A DNA stretch of 64,000 nucleotides from an uncultured Bacteroidota bacterium (GTDB lineage Bacteria; Bacteroidota; Bacteroidia; Flavobacteriales; Flavobacteriaceae), in the NCBI GenBank assembly GCA_902546095.1, contig CACCIQ010000002.1, positions 49,321 through 113,320 of the forward strand. The letters are read 5' to 3'. The first letter of the stretch is position 1. Each line of letters opens with the position of its first letter. The notes under the pieces were generated by a model. It did no database searches and was not told the origin of the DNA. It saw only the letters and a program-made list of their open reading frames with translations. This document shows positions 17,970 to 26,954 of this stretch, one piece after another. A program made the position numbers and the translations under genes.

Positions 17970-18916
17970 TGAGTATTGTATTAAATAAATCAGATTTTCT
18001 TTTTAAAAATCAATTATCCAAATATGAAGGAAAAGTACGTGAAGTTTACACTTTAAAAAATGATATTATGATCATGATAGCTAGTGATAGAATTTCTGCA
18101 TTTGATGTTGTTATGCCACGCGGAATTACTTTTAAAGGACAAGTTCTCAATCAAATTGCTGTTGAAATGTTAAAAAGAACTAAAGATATAGTTCAAAATT
18201 GGTTAATTGAAAATCCAGATCCAAATGTTTCTATAGGAAAAAAATGTGACCCTCTTAAGGTTGAAATGGTAGTCAGAGGTTATCTTTCAGGTCATGCCTA
18301 CAGAGAATATAAAGCAGGGAAAAGAAATTTATGTGGTAATAAAATTCCAAATGACTTGAAGGAAAATGAAAAATTTGAAAATCCCATAATTACCCCAACC
18401 ACTAAAGCTGATAAAGGTTTACACGATCAAGACATTGATCCTGTTGACATAATTAAACAGAATATTGTAAGTAAAAGTGATTATGAAAAAATTCATCAAA
18501 TTTCCTTAGATCTTTACAAAAGAGGATCTAAAATTGCAAATGATAATGGGTTGATATTAGTTGATACCAAATATGAATTTGGATATGATTCAAATGGTGA
18601 TATAACTCTAATTGATGAAATTCACACACCAGATTCCTCTAGATATTTTTATTTAAATACATATGATGAATTATTTAATAAAAATCAAAAGCAAAAACAA
18701 CTTTCAAAAGAGTTCTTTAGAGAATGGCTTATGAAAAATAATTTTAGAGGACTAGAGGGTCAAACTATTCCTGAAATTAGTGATGATGTCGTTGAAATGG
18801 TTTCAAGTAGGTATATTGAGTTGTATGAAAAACTTTTAGGCGAAAAATTTATCAAACCAAAAAGTAATAACGTATTAAATAGGATTAAAGAAAACCTAAA
18901 AGACTATCTTTTCTAG
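17969..18916 (+). CDS. purC: Phosphoribosylaminoimidazole-succinocarboxamide synthase
   Basis: The protein has 315 residues, in the longer size class of SAICAR synthetases. The N-terminal YEGKVREVY...IASDRISAFDVVMPRGI is the classical signature. EMVVRGYLSGHAYREY and the later LVDTKYEFGYDSNGDITLIDEIHTPDSSR provide the ATP- and aspartate-binding parts. It joins aspartate to CAIR in purine synthesis. It is translationally coupled to phoH. Its last 21 bases overlap the end of miaA on the other strand, the longest 3' overlap in the window. No other pur gene is nearby. Confidence 0.95.
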   Translation: MSIVLNKSDFLFKNQLSKYEGKVREVYTLKNDIMIMIASDRISAFDVVMPRGITFKGQVLNQIAVEMLKRTKDIVQNWLIENPDPNVSIGKKCDPLKVEMVVRGYLSGHAYREYKAGKRNLCGNKIPNDLKENEKFENPIITPTTKADKGLHDQDIDPVDIIKQNIVSKSDYEKIHQISLDLYKRGSKIANDNGLILVDTKYEFGYDSNGDITLIDEIHTPDSSRYFYLNTYDELFNKNQKQKQLSKEFFREWLMKNNFRGLEGQTIPEISDDVVEMVSSRYIELYEKLLGEKFIKPKSNNVLNRIKENLKDYLF

Positions 18917-19795
18917 TTTTTTTATATTCTCACTAACACCAATACCAGAATCAAGCCATATATGTTCATCATTATTATTTAACCACGTAAACTGTTTTTT
19001 TGCAAATCTCCTTGAATTCTTTTTGATTTCTTCTATTGCTTGATCAATTTTAAATAAACCATCAAAATGGTTAAATAATTCTTTGTATCCGATTGTGTTT
19101 AGAGGATTTAAATTTTTGTACTTGTATAGGTCTTTAGCCTCTTCGATTAAGCCCATATTTACCATATTATTAACACGTTTATTGATCTTGCTATATAATT
19201 CATTTCTTTCCAAAGTCAAACAAATTGAAGTATGATTGTATTTCTTTTCATCAAATCCATTTAAATAGGATGAAAAAGGTTTGTTTGTGTGTTTACAAAC
19301 CTCGATTGCTCTAATTAATCTTCTATGATTATTTAGATCTACAATATCATAATATTTTGGGTCCAATTCTTTTAATAATTTTCTGAGATAATCAATGCCT
19401 TTGTTATCAAATTCAGTATTTAGGGCATGTCTTACTTCGTTTGGAATTTCTGGAACATTATTAATTCCATAAATAATAGATTTTAAATATAGAAATGAAC
19501 CTCCAACTAAAATTATATACTTGTTTTTCTTAAAAAGTTCATTTATGAGCTTTTTTGCATCAATAGAAAATTGATTAATATTATAAGAATCATGGATAGA
19601 CTTGTGTTGAACAAAATGATGCTTAACTTGAATAAGCTCGTTTTTTTTTGGAACAGCTGTTCCTATTGACATCTCTCTATAGAATTGTCTGGAATCAAAT
19701 GATATAATTTCACAATTAATTTTTTTAGCTAAATCAATTGAGAGCTTAGTCTTTCCGACAGCTGTTGGGCCTGAAATACTGATTAATTTATTCAC
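18896..19795 (-). CDS. miaA: tRNA dimethylallyltransferase
   Basis: This 299-residue protein begins with the P-loop ISGPTAVGKTKLSIDLA and then DSRQFYREMSIGTAVP, the MiaA signature for nucleotide and substrate tRNA binding. HHFVQHKS and LVGGSFLYLKSIIYG follow as expected. It adds a dimethylallyl group to A37 of tRNAs reading U-starting codons. Translation starts at GTG (19795), which overlaps the exonuclease TGA (GTGA), so the two genes are coupled. The 3' end overlaps purC by 21 bases on the opposite strand. Confidence 0.95.
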   Translation of the reverse strand: MNKLISISGPTAVGKTKLSIDLAKKINCEIISFDSRQFYREMSIGTAVPKKNELIQVKHHFVQHKSIHDSYNINQFSIDAKKLINELFKKNKYIILVGGSFLYLKSIIYGINNVPEIPNEVRHALNTEFDNKGIDYLRKLLKELDPKYYDIVDLNNHRRLIRAIEVCKHTNKPFSSYLNGFDEKKYNHTSICLTLERNELYSKINKRVNNMVNMGLIEEAKDLYKYKNLNPLNTIGYKELFNHFDGLFKIDQAIEEIKKNSRRFAKKQFTWLNNNDEHIWLDSGIGVSENIKKLEKIVF

Positions 19796-20280
19796 TTATT
19801 AAGAATTTTGAAAAGCTCAAATGTAGCAAAGGCGTCATCATAAGCCCTGTGGTGATTCTTCAGCTTGATATTAAAGTAATTACACAAGTAATTTAAATTA
19901 TAATACTTAAGATCATTATATTTCTCTTTGGACATTTTTATTGTACAAATAGTTTCAGAGGAGAATTTAATATTACATGATTCAAGTTCATTTTTTAAAA
20001 TTCTATAGTCATATTCAACATTATGTCCAACAATAATTTTATTGCTTATCATATTTGAAATTAGTTCAGCATAATCTTTAAAAGTTTTTTTATCAACTAA
20101 ATCACTGTTTTTAATTCCAGTTAATTTTTGAACAAAATAATCAACTTTAACATTTGGCTTTATAAGTGTGGTAAATGTGTCAATAATATTTTTACCATCA
20201 TAGATAATTATTGCAATTTCAATAATTTTCTCCTCATTATATTTACCCCCACTTGTTTCTGTATCAATTATAGCATACAT
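19792..20280 (-). CDS. DEDDh 3'-5' exonuclease domain protein (DnaQ/PolC epsilon-like)
   Basis: The protein is a single exonuclease domain of about 162 residues. It has motif I YAIIDTETSG (DxE), motif II IVGHNVEYDYRIL and motif III HHRAYDDAFATFELF with the His-x4-Asp of the DEDDh group. That set matches proofreading epsilon-type exonucleases and related RNases. The frame is open to an upstream start at 20298 (MVKEIK), but the ATG at 20280 gives the family's usual start close to the first motif and avoids an overlap with yggS, so I prefer it. The gene sits between yggS and miaA. Whether it proofreads for a polymerase or acts on RNA cannot be told. Confidence 0.86.
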   Translation of the reverse strand: MYAIIDTETSGGKYNEEKIIEIAIIIYDGKNIIDTFTTLIKPNVKVDYFVQKLTGIKNSDLVDKKTFKDYAELISNMISNKIIVGHNVEYDYRILKNELESCNIKFSSETICTIKMSKEKYNDLKYYNLNYLCNYFNIKLKNHHRAYDDAFATFELFKILNK

Positions 20281-20281
20281 T

Positions 20282-20929
20282 TTAATTTCTTTTACCAAAA
20301 ATTACACTTCCTAATCTCAACATATTAGACTTGTTTTTTAAAGCAATCATATAATCACCACTCATACCCATTGATAATATCGAAAAATTTGTTTGCTTTC
20401 TATATTTTAGATAGAATTTTTTTAGTTTTTTAAATTCATCATCAATGACATTTTCATCATTTGTAAATGTTGCCATACCCATTAAACCTTTAACTTCTGT
20501 AAACTCATATTCATCTAAAATTCTATTTTTTATTAAATGCTCAATTTCATCAAAACTAAAACCATACTTAGAGTTATCATTTGATATCTTAATCTGAATT
20601 AAAATATTTACTTTTCTATTTATTTTTTTAGCTTCATAATTAATTTTATTTAGCAATCTAAGAGAATCAACTGAATGTATAAGATGAATGAAAGGTATAA
20701 TTTGCTTCACTTTATTTCTTTGCAGATGACCAATCATGTGCCAATTAATTTCCTTAGGTAAAACACCATGCTTATTTACTAATTCCTGTACTTTATTTTC
20801 TCCAAAATCAACATGGCCGATATCATATAAACTTTTAATTTGCTCAATTGGCTTTGTTTTGGACACAGCAACAAGTATAATATCTTCGTTTAGTGTATTC
20901 TTTATTTTTTCTAATCTATTCTGAATCAA
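20282..20929 (-). CDS. yggS: YggS family pyridoxal phosphate-binding protein
   Basis: The 215-residue protein has the fold-type III PLP-protein features of the YggS/PLPBP family: ILVAVSKTKPIEQI with the PLP-binding lysine, FGENKVQEL, INWHMIGHLQRNKVK, and near the end FSILSMGMSGDYMIAL and LRLGSVIFGKRN. Members help control PLP and amino acid balance and have no known enzyme activity. The apparent start is TTG at 20929, inside the last codons of the Gfo/Idh oxidoreductase gene, so the two are likely co-translated. The order here is oxidoreductase, yggS, exonuclease, miaA. Confidence 0.92.
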   Translation of the reverse strand: MIQNRLEKIKNTLNEDIILVAVSKTKPIEQIKSLYDIGHVDFGENKVQELVNKHGVLPKEINWHMIGHLQRNKVKQIIPFIHLIHSVDSLRLLNKINYEAKKINRKVNILIQIKISNDNSKYGFSFDEIEHLIKNRILDEYEFTEVKGLMGMATFTNDENVIDDEFKKLKKFYLKYRKQTNFSILSMGMSGDYMIALKNKSNMLRLGSVIFGKRN

Positions 20930-21878
20930 TTTTTCTAAGTATTATAAAAGCTAGCTCTAAAGCCATCTTTCCAGTCTCAAAGGTTACTTTTGGCTTTAAT
21001 TTATTATTAATTGCGTATGCGAAATCATTATGTTCCTCAATGATCGAGTTTTTTGATAGATTTTCCAATGATTTAATTTTTATCTCTTTTTCATCACCAT
21101 CAGAATTATGTATTGTCATTGCATACTTATCATTATTATCATAATCAACAATACTAACAATTTCGGATTTACTTTTATCAAAATCAATTGAAACATATGA
21201 GTCAGTTTGAAATATCCTCATCTTTCTCATTTTCTTTAATGAAATTCTACTTGCTGTTAGATTTGCAACACAGCCATTTTCAAACTCAATTCTTGCGTTT
21301 GCTATGTCAGGACTTGAACTTATAATTTTTGTTCCATTCGCAGAAACATTTGATACCTTTGATTTTACAATAGATAGTATAATATCGATATCGTGAATCA
21401 TTAAATCAAGAATAACAGAAACATCAGTTCCTCGAGCTGGATAATTTGACAATCTATGTGCTTCAATAAACATTGGGTTTAAAAGATTTTCAACCTCGGT
21501 AAAAGCCCCATTAAATCTTTCGACATGTCCAACTTGACCAACAAGATTATTATCTTTAGCTAGTTGTACTAACTCATTAGCTTCTTTTACATTTGTAGTT
21601 ATTGGTTTCTCTATAAACACATGAATATTATTCTTAAGAAAAAAAGTAGCTATCTCATGATGATGTATTGTTGGAGTGGAAATAATTACAGCTTGAACAT
21701 TTTCCGATAAATCTTCAAGACTTTTAAAAGATTTGACTTGATATTTATTTGAAATTAAATCTGATTTTTCCTGATTTGTTTCATAAAATCCTATTAAATC
21801 AAAATTAATTGAAGATAATATTAATTTTAAATGAATTTCACCCAAATGACCAACACCAACAATTCCAACTTTAATCAT
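20916..21878 (-). CDS. Gfo/Idh/MocA family oxidoreductase
   Basis: Starting at the ATG at 21878 the protein has about 320 residues. It begins with a Rossmann fold, MIKVGIVGVGHLGEIHLK, and continues with AVIISTPTIHHHEIATFFL and HVFIEKPITTN, the EKP motif of the Gfo/Idh/MocA family. The frame stays open for 23 more codons upstream, but those would lie above the TAAATTTG promoter box at 21884-21891, so the internal ATG is preferred. The family uses NAD(P) to oxidise or reduce sugars or related compounds; the substrate is not evident. It heads the run oxidoreductase-yggS-exonuclease-miaA. Confidence 0.86.
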   Translation of the reverse strand: MIKVGIVGVGHLGEIHLKLILSSINFDLIGFYETNQEKSDLISNKYQVKSFKSLEDLSENVQAVIISTPTIHHHEIATFFLKNNIHVFIEKPITTNVKEANELVQLAKDNNLVGQVGHVERFNGAFTEVENLLNPMFIEAHRLSNYPARGTDVSVILDLMIHDIDIILSIVKSKVSNVSANGTKIISSSPDIANARIEFENGCVANLTASRISLKKMRKMRIFQTDSYVSIDFDKSKSEIVSIVDYDNNDKYAMTIHNSDGDEKEIKIKSLENLSKNSIIEEHNDFAYAINNKLKPKVTFETGKMALELAFIILRKIDSE

Positions 21879-21883
21879 ATTTT

Positions 21884-21891
21884 CAAATTTA
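21884..21891 (-). promoter_or_regulatory. TAnnTTTG -7 box for the Gfo/Idh oxidoreductase gene
   Basis: The minus strand reads TAAATTTG, an exact match, ending 5 bases before the ATG at 21878. Predicted transcription starts at 21879, one base from the start codon. This argues against the longer open frame upstream. Confidence 0.55.
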
Positions 21892-21926
21892 CATATATTT
21901 AATTTCCTTTTAAAGTAACATAAATA

Positions 21927-22568
21927 TTGTACGATTCTATAAAACAAAAAGGAAAGAGAAAAAGATTAGTTGAAAAACTTGTTTCTAAAGGAATTAGAGA
22001 CAAGAGAGTTCTTGAAGCGATTCTAAATATTCCAAGACATTTTTTTATGGACAAGGATTTTCACGATTATGCATATGATGACAAAGCTTTTCCAATATCA
22101 AATAATCAAACAATTTCACAACCATATACAGTTGCATTTCAAACGCAGTCATTAGATATCAATCCTGGTGATAAAGTTTTAGAAATAGGAACTGGCTCTG
22201 GATATCAAACTTCAATTTTAATTTATATGAAATCAAGAGTTTACACATTAGAAAGAATCTTTGATCTTCATAGAATGGCAAAAACAACTTTATCTAAATT
22301 AAAAATGCATCCAGAGAAAATAAAATGGTCTGATGGTTATTTAGGATTAAGTGAAAATGCACCATTTGATAAAATCTTAGTTACTGCAGGTTGTCCTAAT
22401 ATTCCAACTGAGCTTCTAAATCAATTAAGTATTAATGGAAAAATGATTATCCCTGTTGGATTGGACGATCAAGAAATGTGTTTAGTAAAAAAATTGGGTA
22501 ATAACGATTATAGTAAAAAGAATCTTGGAAAATTTAACTTTGTTCCAATGTTAAAAGATAAAATTTAA
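21927..22568 (+). CDS. pcm: Protein-L-isoaspartate O-methyltransferase
   Basis: The 213-residue protein shows the PCMT pattern: IPRHFFMD, YDDKAFPISNNQTISQPYTVAFQTQ and the SAM-binding motif VLEIGTGSGYQTSIL, followed by FDKILVTAGCPNIP. It methylates isoaspartyl residues in damaged proteins to allow repair. The start is TTG (21927), with no ATG close enough to replace it. It diverges from the Gfo/Idh gene and overlaps smpB by four bases at its 3' end. Confidence 0.94.
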   Translation: MYDSIKQKGKRKRLVEKLVSKGIRDKRVLEAILNIPRHFFMDKDFHDYAYDDKAFPISNNQTISQPYTVAFQTQSLDINPGDKVLEIGTGSGYQTSILIYMKSRVYTLERIFDLHRMAKTTLSKLKMHPEKIKWSDGYLGLSENAPFDKILVTAGCPNIPTELLNQLSINGKMIIPVGLDDQEMCLVKKLGNNDYSKKNLGKFNFVPMLKDKI

Positions 22569-23002
22569 CTTTTTTTCATTATTCTGCCAATTTTAACTTT
22601 AGCCTCTCTTTGCTTTATTGACTGACGCTTATCATAATTCTTCTTTCCCTTTGAAATACCAATTTGAATTTTAGCAAATCCGTTTTGTGAAAGAAAAATT
22701 TTAAGAGGAATAATTGTCAAACCTGGAGCCATTGATTCTTTTTTGATTTTATTTAATTCTCTTTTGTTTAATAATAACTTTACCGTATTATTCTTGTTAT
22801 TAGAAGTAGCATTCTCAAAATTTATATTATATAAAAACAATTCATTTAAATCAAATGAACAATAAGCATAATCAATATTCACTTTTTTTAATCGAATTGA
22901 TTTAATTTGTAAACCTGTTAAAACCATGCCAGCAACATATTTTTTTTGAACATGGTACTTAAAACTAGCTTTTTTGTTTTGTATGTTAATATTCTCTTGC
23001 AC
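22565..23002 (-). CDS. smpB: SsrA-binding protein
   Basis: This small basic protein (about 145 residues) matches Smp[28 protein letters not shown], a central beta-barrel, and a lysine-rich tail starting [16 protein letters not shown]. It binds tmRNA and delivers it to stalled ribosomes. Many relatives have Thr-Glu where this one has Leu-Gln in TGLQIKS. A TTG at 23005 would add one residue, but the perfect TAACTTTG box at 23007-23014 predicts transcription from 23002, exactly the G of a GTG codon. I therefore place the start at GTG 23002. No tmRNA gene is visible in the window. Confidence 0.93.
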   Translation of the reverse strand: MQENINIQNKKASFKYHVQKKYVAGMVLTGLQIKSIRLKKVNIDYAYCSFDLNELFLYNINFENATSNNKNNTVKLLLNKRELNKIKKESMAPGLTIIPLKIFLSQNGFAKIQIGISKGKKNYDKRQSIKQREAKVKIGRIMKKS

Positions 23003-23006
23003 CAAG

Positions 23007-23014
23007 CAAAGTTA
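23007..23014 (-). promoter_or_regulatory. TAnnTTTG -7 box for smpB, predicting a leaderless mRNA
   Basis: The minus strand reads TAACTTTG, an exact match. Five bases past its end is position 23002, the first base of the GTG start codon, so the transcript would have no leader. A TTG codon at 23005 would lie upstream of the predicted start of transcription. Confidence 0.55.
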
Positions 23015-23046
23015 ATAAGTATCTTTATATAAAATATTACTACCTG

Positions 23047-24321
23047 ATGAGTAACACCAAAAAAATTTTTGATTTAATAAAAAAAGAGGAGCAAAGACAG
23101 CTTTCTGGAATTGAATTGATTGCTTCTGAAAATTTTACAAGTCCTGACGTTATGAGCGCCTGCGGCTCAGTATTAACAAATAAGTATGCAGAAGGCTATC
23201 CTGGAAAAAGGTATTATGGAGGATGTGAAGTTGTTGATGAGATTGAAAACATTGCGATTGAAAAAGCAAAAGTATTGTTTGGAGCTGAGTATGCTAATGT
23301 TCAGCCCCACTCAGGAAGCCAAGCCAATGCAGCCGTTTTTCATGCTTTTTTGCAACCAGGTGATAAATTATTAGGTTTTGATCTCGCACATGGTGGACAT
23401 TTAACTCATGGGTCAAGTGTAAATTTTTCAGGTACTTTTTATAAAACATCATTTTATGGAGTAGAGAAAGAAACTGGATTACTTAACTATGATAAAATAA
23501 ATGATATTGCAAAAAAAGAGAAGCCAAATATGATCATAGCAGGAGCATCAGCGTACTCTAGAGATATGGATTTTAAAAAATTTAGAGAAATTGCTGACTC
23601 AGTTGGTGCCTTTTTATTAGCTGATATTTCACATCCATCAGGTTTAATTGCTAAAGGTTTATTAAATAGTCCTATTCCACATTGTCATGTAGTAACAACA
23701 ACCACTCATAAAACTCTGAGAGGACCAAGAGGAGGTCTAATTTTAATAGGAAAAGATTTTGAAAACCCATTTGGTATTAAGTTTAAAAGTGGAAAATTAA
23801 AGATGATGTCAAATCTTGTTGATCTAGCTGTATTTCCTGGAAATCAGGGTGGACCACTCGAACACATTATCGGTGCAAAAGGTATTGCATTCGGTGAAGC
23901 TTTACAGGATTCATTTTTAAACTACATTACTCAAGTTAAAATGAATGCAGATTCAATGTCAAAAGAGCTGGTCAAAAGAGGGTATAATATTATTTCGAAT
24001 GGAACAGACAATCATATGATGCTAATTGATTTGAGAAATAAAAATATTACTGGAAAAGATGCTGAAAAAGCATTGGTTTTAGCTGATATTACTGCAAATA
24101 AAAATATGGTTCCATTTGATGATAAATCTCCTTTTGTAACATCAGGTATTAGGTTTGGAACACCAGCAATCACAACCCGGGGATTAAAGGAGAAAGACAT
24201 GGAAAAAATTGTTGAATTAATTGATAGTGTTATAATTAATTATAACGATACCAAAATGATAAAAAAAATAAAAAATGAGGTTAATGAATTTATGTCAAGT
24301 AGACCTCTTTTTATTGCTTAA
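23047..24321 (+). CDS. glyA: Serine hydroxymethyltransferase
   Basis: The 424-residue PLP enzyme has the SHMT signatures [61 protein letters not shown] and the PLP lysine in [14 protein letters not shown] (Lys222). It converts serine and tetrahydrofolate to glycine and methylene-tetrahydrofolate, the main source of one-carbon units. It starts at ATG 23047, divergent from smpB across about 40 bases. Its 3' end overlaps the glutamine cyclotransferase gene by 11 bases. Confidence 0.97.
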   Translation: MSNTKKIFDLIKKEEQRQLSGIELIASENFTSPDVMSACGSVLTNKYAEGYPGKRYYGGCEVVDEIENIAIEKAKVLFGAEYANVQPHSGSQANAAVFHAFLQPGDKLLGFDLAHGGHLTHGSSVNFSGTFYKTSFYGVEKETGLLNYDKINDIAKKEKPNMIIAGASAYSRDMDFKKFREIADSVGAFLLADISHPSGLIAKGLLNSPIPHCHVVTTTTHKTLRGPRGGLILIGKDFENPFGIKFKSGKLKMMSNLVDLAVFPGNQGGPLEHIIGAKGIAFGEALQDSFLNYITQVKMNADSMSKELVKRGYNIISNGTDNHMMLIDLRNKNITGKDAEKALVLADITANKNMVPFDDKSPFVTSGIRFGTPAITTRGLKEKDMEKIVELIDSVIINYNDTKMIKKIKNEVNEFMSSRPLFIA

Positions 24322-25324
24322 AGATTTCAATCTCAAATATTTTATCCCACTTTTTTCCGGTAACAAAAAAGGTTTTTCTATCCTTGTTGTAAGCTATCCC
24401 ATTTAAAACATCGAGTTCAGGATGTTGTTTTACCCTGTCTCTCAATCCTTTAAAATTAATAACACCATTTACAGCACCTGTATTCTTATCAATAATTAAA
24501 CCTATATCATTATTAAGTTGGTAACTATTTGCATAAATTTTGTTATCAACAATCTCTAATTCATTTATGTCTTTAATTTTTTTATTGTTAGTTACAACTT
24601 CAATAAAATCAATTTCCTCATATGTTTCTGAGTCTAAAATCCATATTCTTTCACTTCCATCAGATTTAAATATATTTTTACCATCATTTGCTAAACCCCA
24701 TCCCTCAATACTATCTTCATAATCAAAAGAACCTAACATTTCTAGAGAATTCAAATCATATATAAAACCAATTTTATTTTTCCATGTTAGTTGTAAAATT
24801 TTATTATTAATTATAGTCAGTCCCTCCCCAAAATACTGATTATCTAAAAATCTTTTTTCTAAAACTTTATTATTGAAGACATCAAGTTTTTTTAGAGAGG
24901 AAAAACCATTTAGACCTGTGGATTCATATAAAAAACCATTATGAAATTCTAGACCTTGTGTATAGGATGAAATATCATGAAAATACTCATTGATAATTTT
25001 GTATGAATAGAGACTAGGGTTAGTGGAGGTGTAAACATCTATTTTTTTTGATACTGTGAAATTAGATTTTGAATTAATAATTTCAGCCACTATCTCATTT
25101 GTTCCTAGTTTAGCGCTCTTCAAATTTATGTTGGACTCGATAGGTTTATCATTTAAAAAAAAACTTACTGAGGATTCACTTTCATTGATAACTTCACTTA
25201 ATGAAAGTTTAATATTAGAATTTTTAGTTAGAATTTGATCATTAGAATCAATAATAATCTTGTAATCTATTGGATTTTGACCACATGAAAAAAAAAGAAT
25301 TGAAAGTAAAATTATCAGTCTCAT
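24311..25324 (-). CDS. Glutaminyl-peptide cyclotransferase-like lipoprotein
   Basis: From the ATG at 25324 the protein has 337 residues. It begins with a lipoprotein signal, [16 protein letters not shown], whose lipobox cysteine would anchor it at the cell surface or in the periplasm. The second half fits the glutamine cyclotransferase beta-propeller family: [26 protein letters not shown]-like repeats and a final [17 protein letters not shown]. Such enzymes form N-terminal pyroglutamate. A 30-codon open extension upstream would run towards the SRP RNA gene and is not believable. The first 100 residues outside the propeller are of unknown role. The gene converges on glyA with an 11-base overlap. 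Confidence 0.85.
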   Translation of the reverse strand: MRLIILLSILFFSCGQNPIDYKIIIDSNDQILTKNSNIKLSLSEVINESESSVSFFLNDKPIESNINLKSAKLGTNEIVAEIINSKSNFTVSKKIDVYTSTNPSLYSYKIINEYFHDISSYTQGLEFHNGFLYESTGLNGFSSLKKLDVFNNKVLEKRFLDNQYFGEGLTIINNKILQLTWKNKIGFIYDLNSLEMLGSFDYEDSIEGWGLANDGKNIFKSDGSERIWILDSETYEEIDFIEVVTNNKKIKDINELEIVDNKIYANSYQLNNDIGLIIDKNTGAVNGVINFKGLRDRVKQHPELDVLNGIAYNKDRKTFFVTGKKWDKIFEIEIFKQ

Positions 25325-25374
25325 AATTTGATTTGATAAAATTAAATAATAATAAACATTTATTAAAACATAAC

Positions 25375-25382
25375 TATATTTG
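25375..25382 (+). promoter_or_regulatory. TAnnTTTG -7 box of the SRP RNA gene
   Basis: TATATTTG is an exact match to the Bacteroidota -7 consensus. The first base of the closing SRP RNA helix, GGGCA, is at 25387, five bases after the box end. Because the 5' end of this RNA can be read from its secondary structure, it calibrates box-to-start spacing for the other promoters in the window. Confidence 0.7.
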
Positions 25383-25386
25383 TATT

Positions 25387-25489
25387 GGGCAGGGCTTATG
25401 CAACCAGCTCCCATTGAATCCCCCAGGGTGGGAACGCAGCAAGGGTATATGGTCGTAGCGGTGTGATATAAGTTACTTGCCCTTTTTTT
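25387..25489 (+). ncRNA. ffs: Signal recognition particle RNA (4.5S type) with its terminator
   Basis: The conserved domain IV apex is present: CCCCCAGGGTGGGAACGCAG at 25420-25439, continuing AGCAAGGGTA, the asymmetric and symmetric loops bound by Ffh. The ends close into a long helix: GGGCA (25387-25391) pairs with TGCCC (25478-25482), and CTTAT (25395-25399) pairs with ATAAG (25468-25472). A run of seven T follows at 25483-25489, so the closing helix also works as an intrinsic terminator. The RNA is about 96-100 bases, the short bacterial form without an Alu domain. The next gene's ATG begins at 25490, directly after the T run. Confidence 0.95.
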
Positions 25490-26296
25490 ATGACAAAAAT
25501 TGTTTTAATTACAGGAGCATCCTCTGGAATCGGTAAGACAATAGGTGAGTATTTAATCCAGAAAAATTATAAAGTTTACGGAACATCAAGAAATCCATCT
25601 AAATATAAAAACAGTACTATTAATTTGATTAAGTCAAACATTAATCTCAAAAATGATATTACTGAATGTCTAAATTATGTATTTCAAAAAGAAGGTAAAA
25701 TAGACATATTAATTAATAATGCTGGTATTGGATTCACAGGACCAATTGAAGAATCAAACTTATCAGATGTAGAGAGTTTATTTAAAACAAATTTTTTTGG
25801 CCCCCTTGAAATGATAAAAAAGGTTTTACCAATTATGAGAAAGAATGGGGGAGGATTAATAATAAACATAACATCAATAGCTGCATACATCGGACTACCC
25901 TTTAGAGGAATTTATTGTGCATCAAAAAGTGCATTAGAAATTATAACAGAATCTTTGCGAATGGAAGTTAAAGATTTTAATATAAATATTGTAAATATTG
26001 CTCCTGGTGATTTTAAGACTGATATAGTTAAAAGAAGGATAGATTCATTTAATGATAAAAATTCTTTATACTTCAACAAATACTATAGATTATGGAAAAA
26101 AATGAATGATCATGTTGAAAAAGCTGGAAGTGATCCAAAAATGATTGCTAAATTGGTTTATAAAATTATTAACAAGAAAAAACCAAAAATACATTATGTC
26201 ATAGGTACAAGATTCCAAAAGTTTTCTATAATTTTAAAAAGATTATTACCTGACCTTATTTTTGAAAAAATATTAATTAAATACAACAAACTATAA
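25490..26296 (+). CDS. Short-chain dehydrogenase/reductase
   Basis: This 268-residue protein is a classical SDR. It has the cofactor motif VLITGASSGIGKTIG (TGxxxGIG at about 8-15), LINNAGIGFTGP, NITSIAAYIGLP with the catalytic serine, and the YCASK catalytic pair. PG-type sequence follows in NIAPGDFKT. The substrate is not evident. The ATG lies immediately after the T run of the SRP RNA terminator, leaving no room for its own leader. Its stop codon is immediately followed by the transaldolase ATG, so these two genes are one transcript. How transcription enters the gene is discussed as a finding. Confidence 0.88.
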   Translation: MTKIVLITGASSGIGKTIGEYLIQKNYKVYGTSRNPSKYKNSTINLIKSNINLKNDITECLNYVFQKEGKIDILINNAGIGFTGPIEESNLSDVESLFKTNFFGPLEMIKKVLPIMRKNGGGLIINITSIAAYIGLPFRGIYCASKSALEIITESLRMEVKDFNINIVNIAPGDFKTDIVKRRIDSFNDKNSLYFNKYYRLWKKMNDHVEKAGSDPKMIAKLVYKIINKKKPKIHYVIGTRFQKFSIILKRLLPDLIFEKILIKYNKL

Positions 26297-26953
26297 ATGA
26301 AATTTTTTGTCGATACTGCTAATCTAAAAGAAATAGAGGAAGCTCAATCTCTTGGAATTCTTGATGGAGTTACAACGAATCCGTCACTAATGGCAAAGGA
26401 GGGTATTACTGGAAGTAAAAACATAATTAATCATTATAAAAAGATTTGTGAAATTGTAACTGGAGATGTTTCTGCAGAAGTTATTTCAACTGATTTTGAT
26501 GGTATAGTTAAAGAAGGAAAAGAGTTGGTAGCTTTACATGAACAAATTGTAGTAAAAGTTCCAATGATTTCTGAGGGGATAAAAGCAATTAAGTACTTTT
26601 CTGAAAATGGAATCAAAACAAATTGTACTCTCATTTTCTCCGCAGGTCAAGCATTGTTAGCTGCTAAAGCAGGAGCTACTTATATTTCACCTTTTATTGG
26701 AAGAATTGATGATATTTCCTCTAATGGTATAGAATTAATTTCAGAAATAAGAATGATTTTTGATAACTACAATTTTGAAACAGAAATATTAGCAGCTTCG
26801 ATAAGAGGACCAATGCACATTATTGATTGTGCGAAAATTGGTGCTGATGTGGTTACTACACCCCTTAAATCAATTAAAAGCCTATTGAACCACCCTTTGA
26901 CGGATATTGGTTTAGAAAAATTTCTTAATGATTATAAAAAAGGGAATAAATAA
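26297..26953 (+). CDS. TalC/MipB-type transaldolase or fructose-6-phosphate aldolase
   Basis: The 218-residue protein belongs to the short transaldolase family: MKFFVDTANLKEIEEA, GVTTNPSLMAKEG, the Schiff-base lysine in VVKVPMI (Lys87), NCTLIFSAGQALLAAKAGATYISPFIGRIDD in two parts, and a C-terminal HPLTDIGLEKF. The family includes true transaldolases of the pentose phosphate pathway and fructose-6-phosphate aldolases, which are hard to separate by sequence. A transaldolase role is more likely in this group. It begins directly after the SDR stop and ends one base from a convergent lipoprotein gene. Confidence 0.92.
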   Translation: MKFFVDTANLKEIEEAQSLGILDGVTTNPSLMAKEGITGSKNIINHYKKICEIVTGDVSAEVISTDFDGIVKEGKELVALHEQIVVKVPMISEGIKAIKYFSENGIKTNCTLIFSAGQALLAAKAGATYISPFIGRIDDISSNGIELISEIRMIFDNYNFETEILAASIRGPMHIIDCAKIGADVVTTPLKSIKSLLNHPLTDIGLEKFLNDYKKGNK

Positions 26954-26954
26954 C

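Noticed and set aside
20281-20298. Upstream start of the exonuclease at 20298
   Set aside because: It adds six residues ahead of the normal family start and overlaps the yggS stop; the ATG at 20280 fits better.
25325-25414. Open extension of the glutamine cyclotransferase frame to 25414
   Set aside because: It would run through the SRP RNA promoter and 5' end and bury the lipoprotein signal peptide. The ATG at 25324 gives a clean signal and lipobox.
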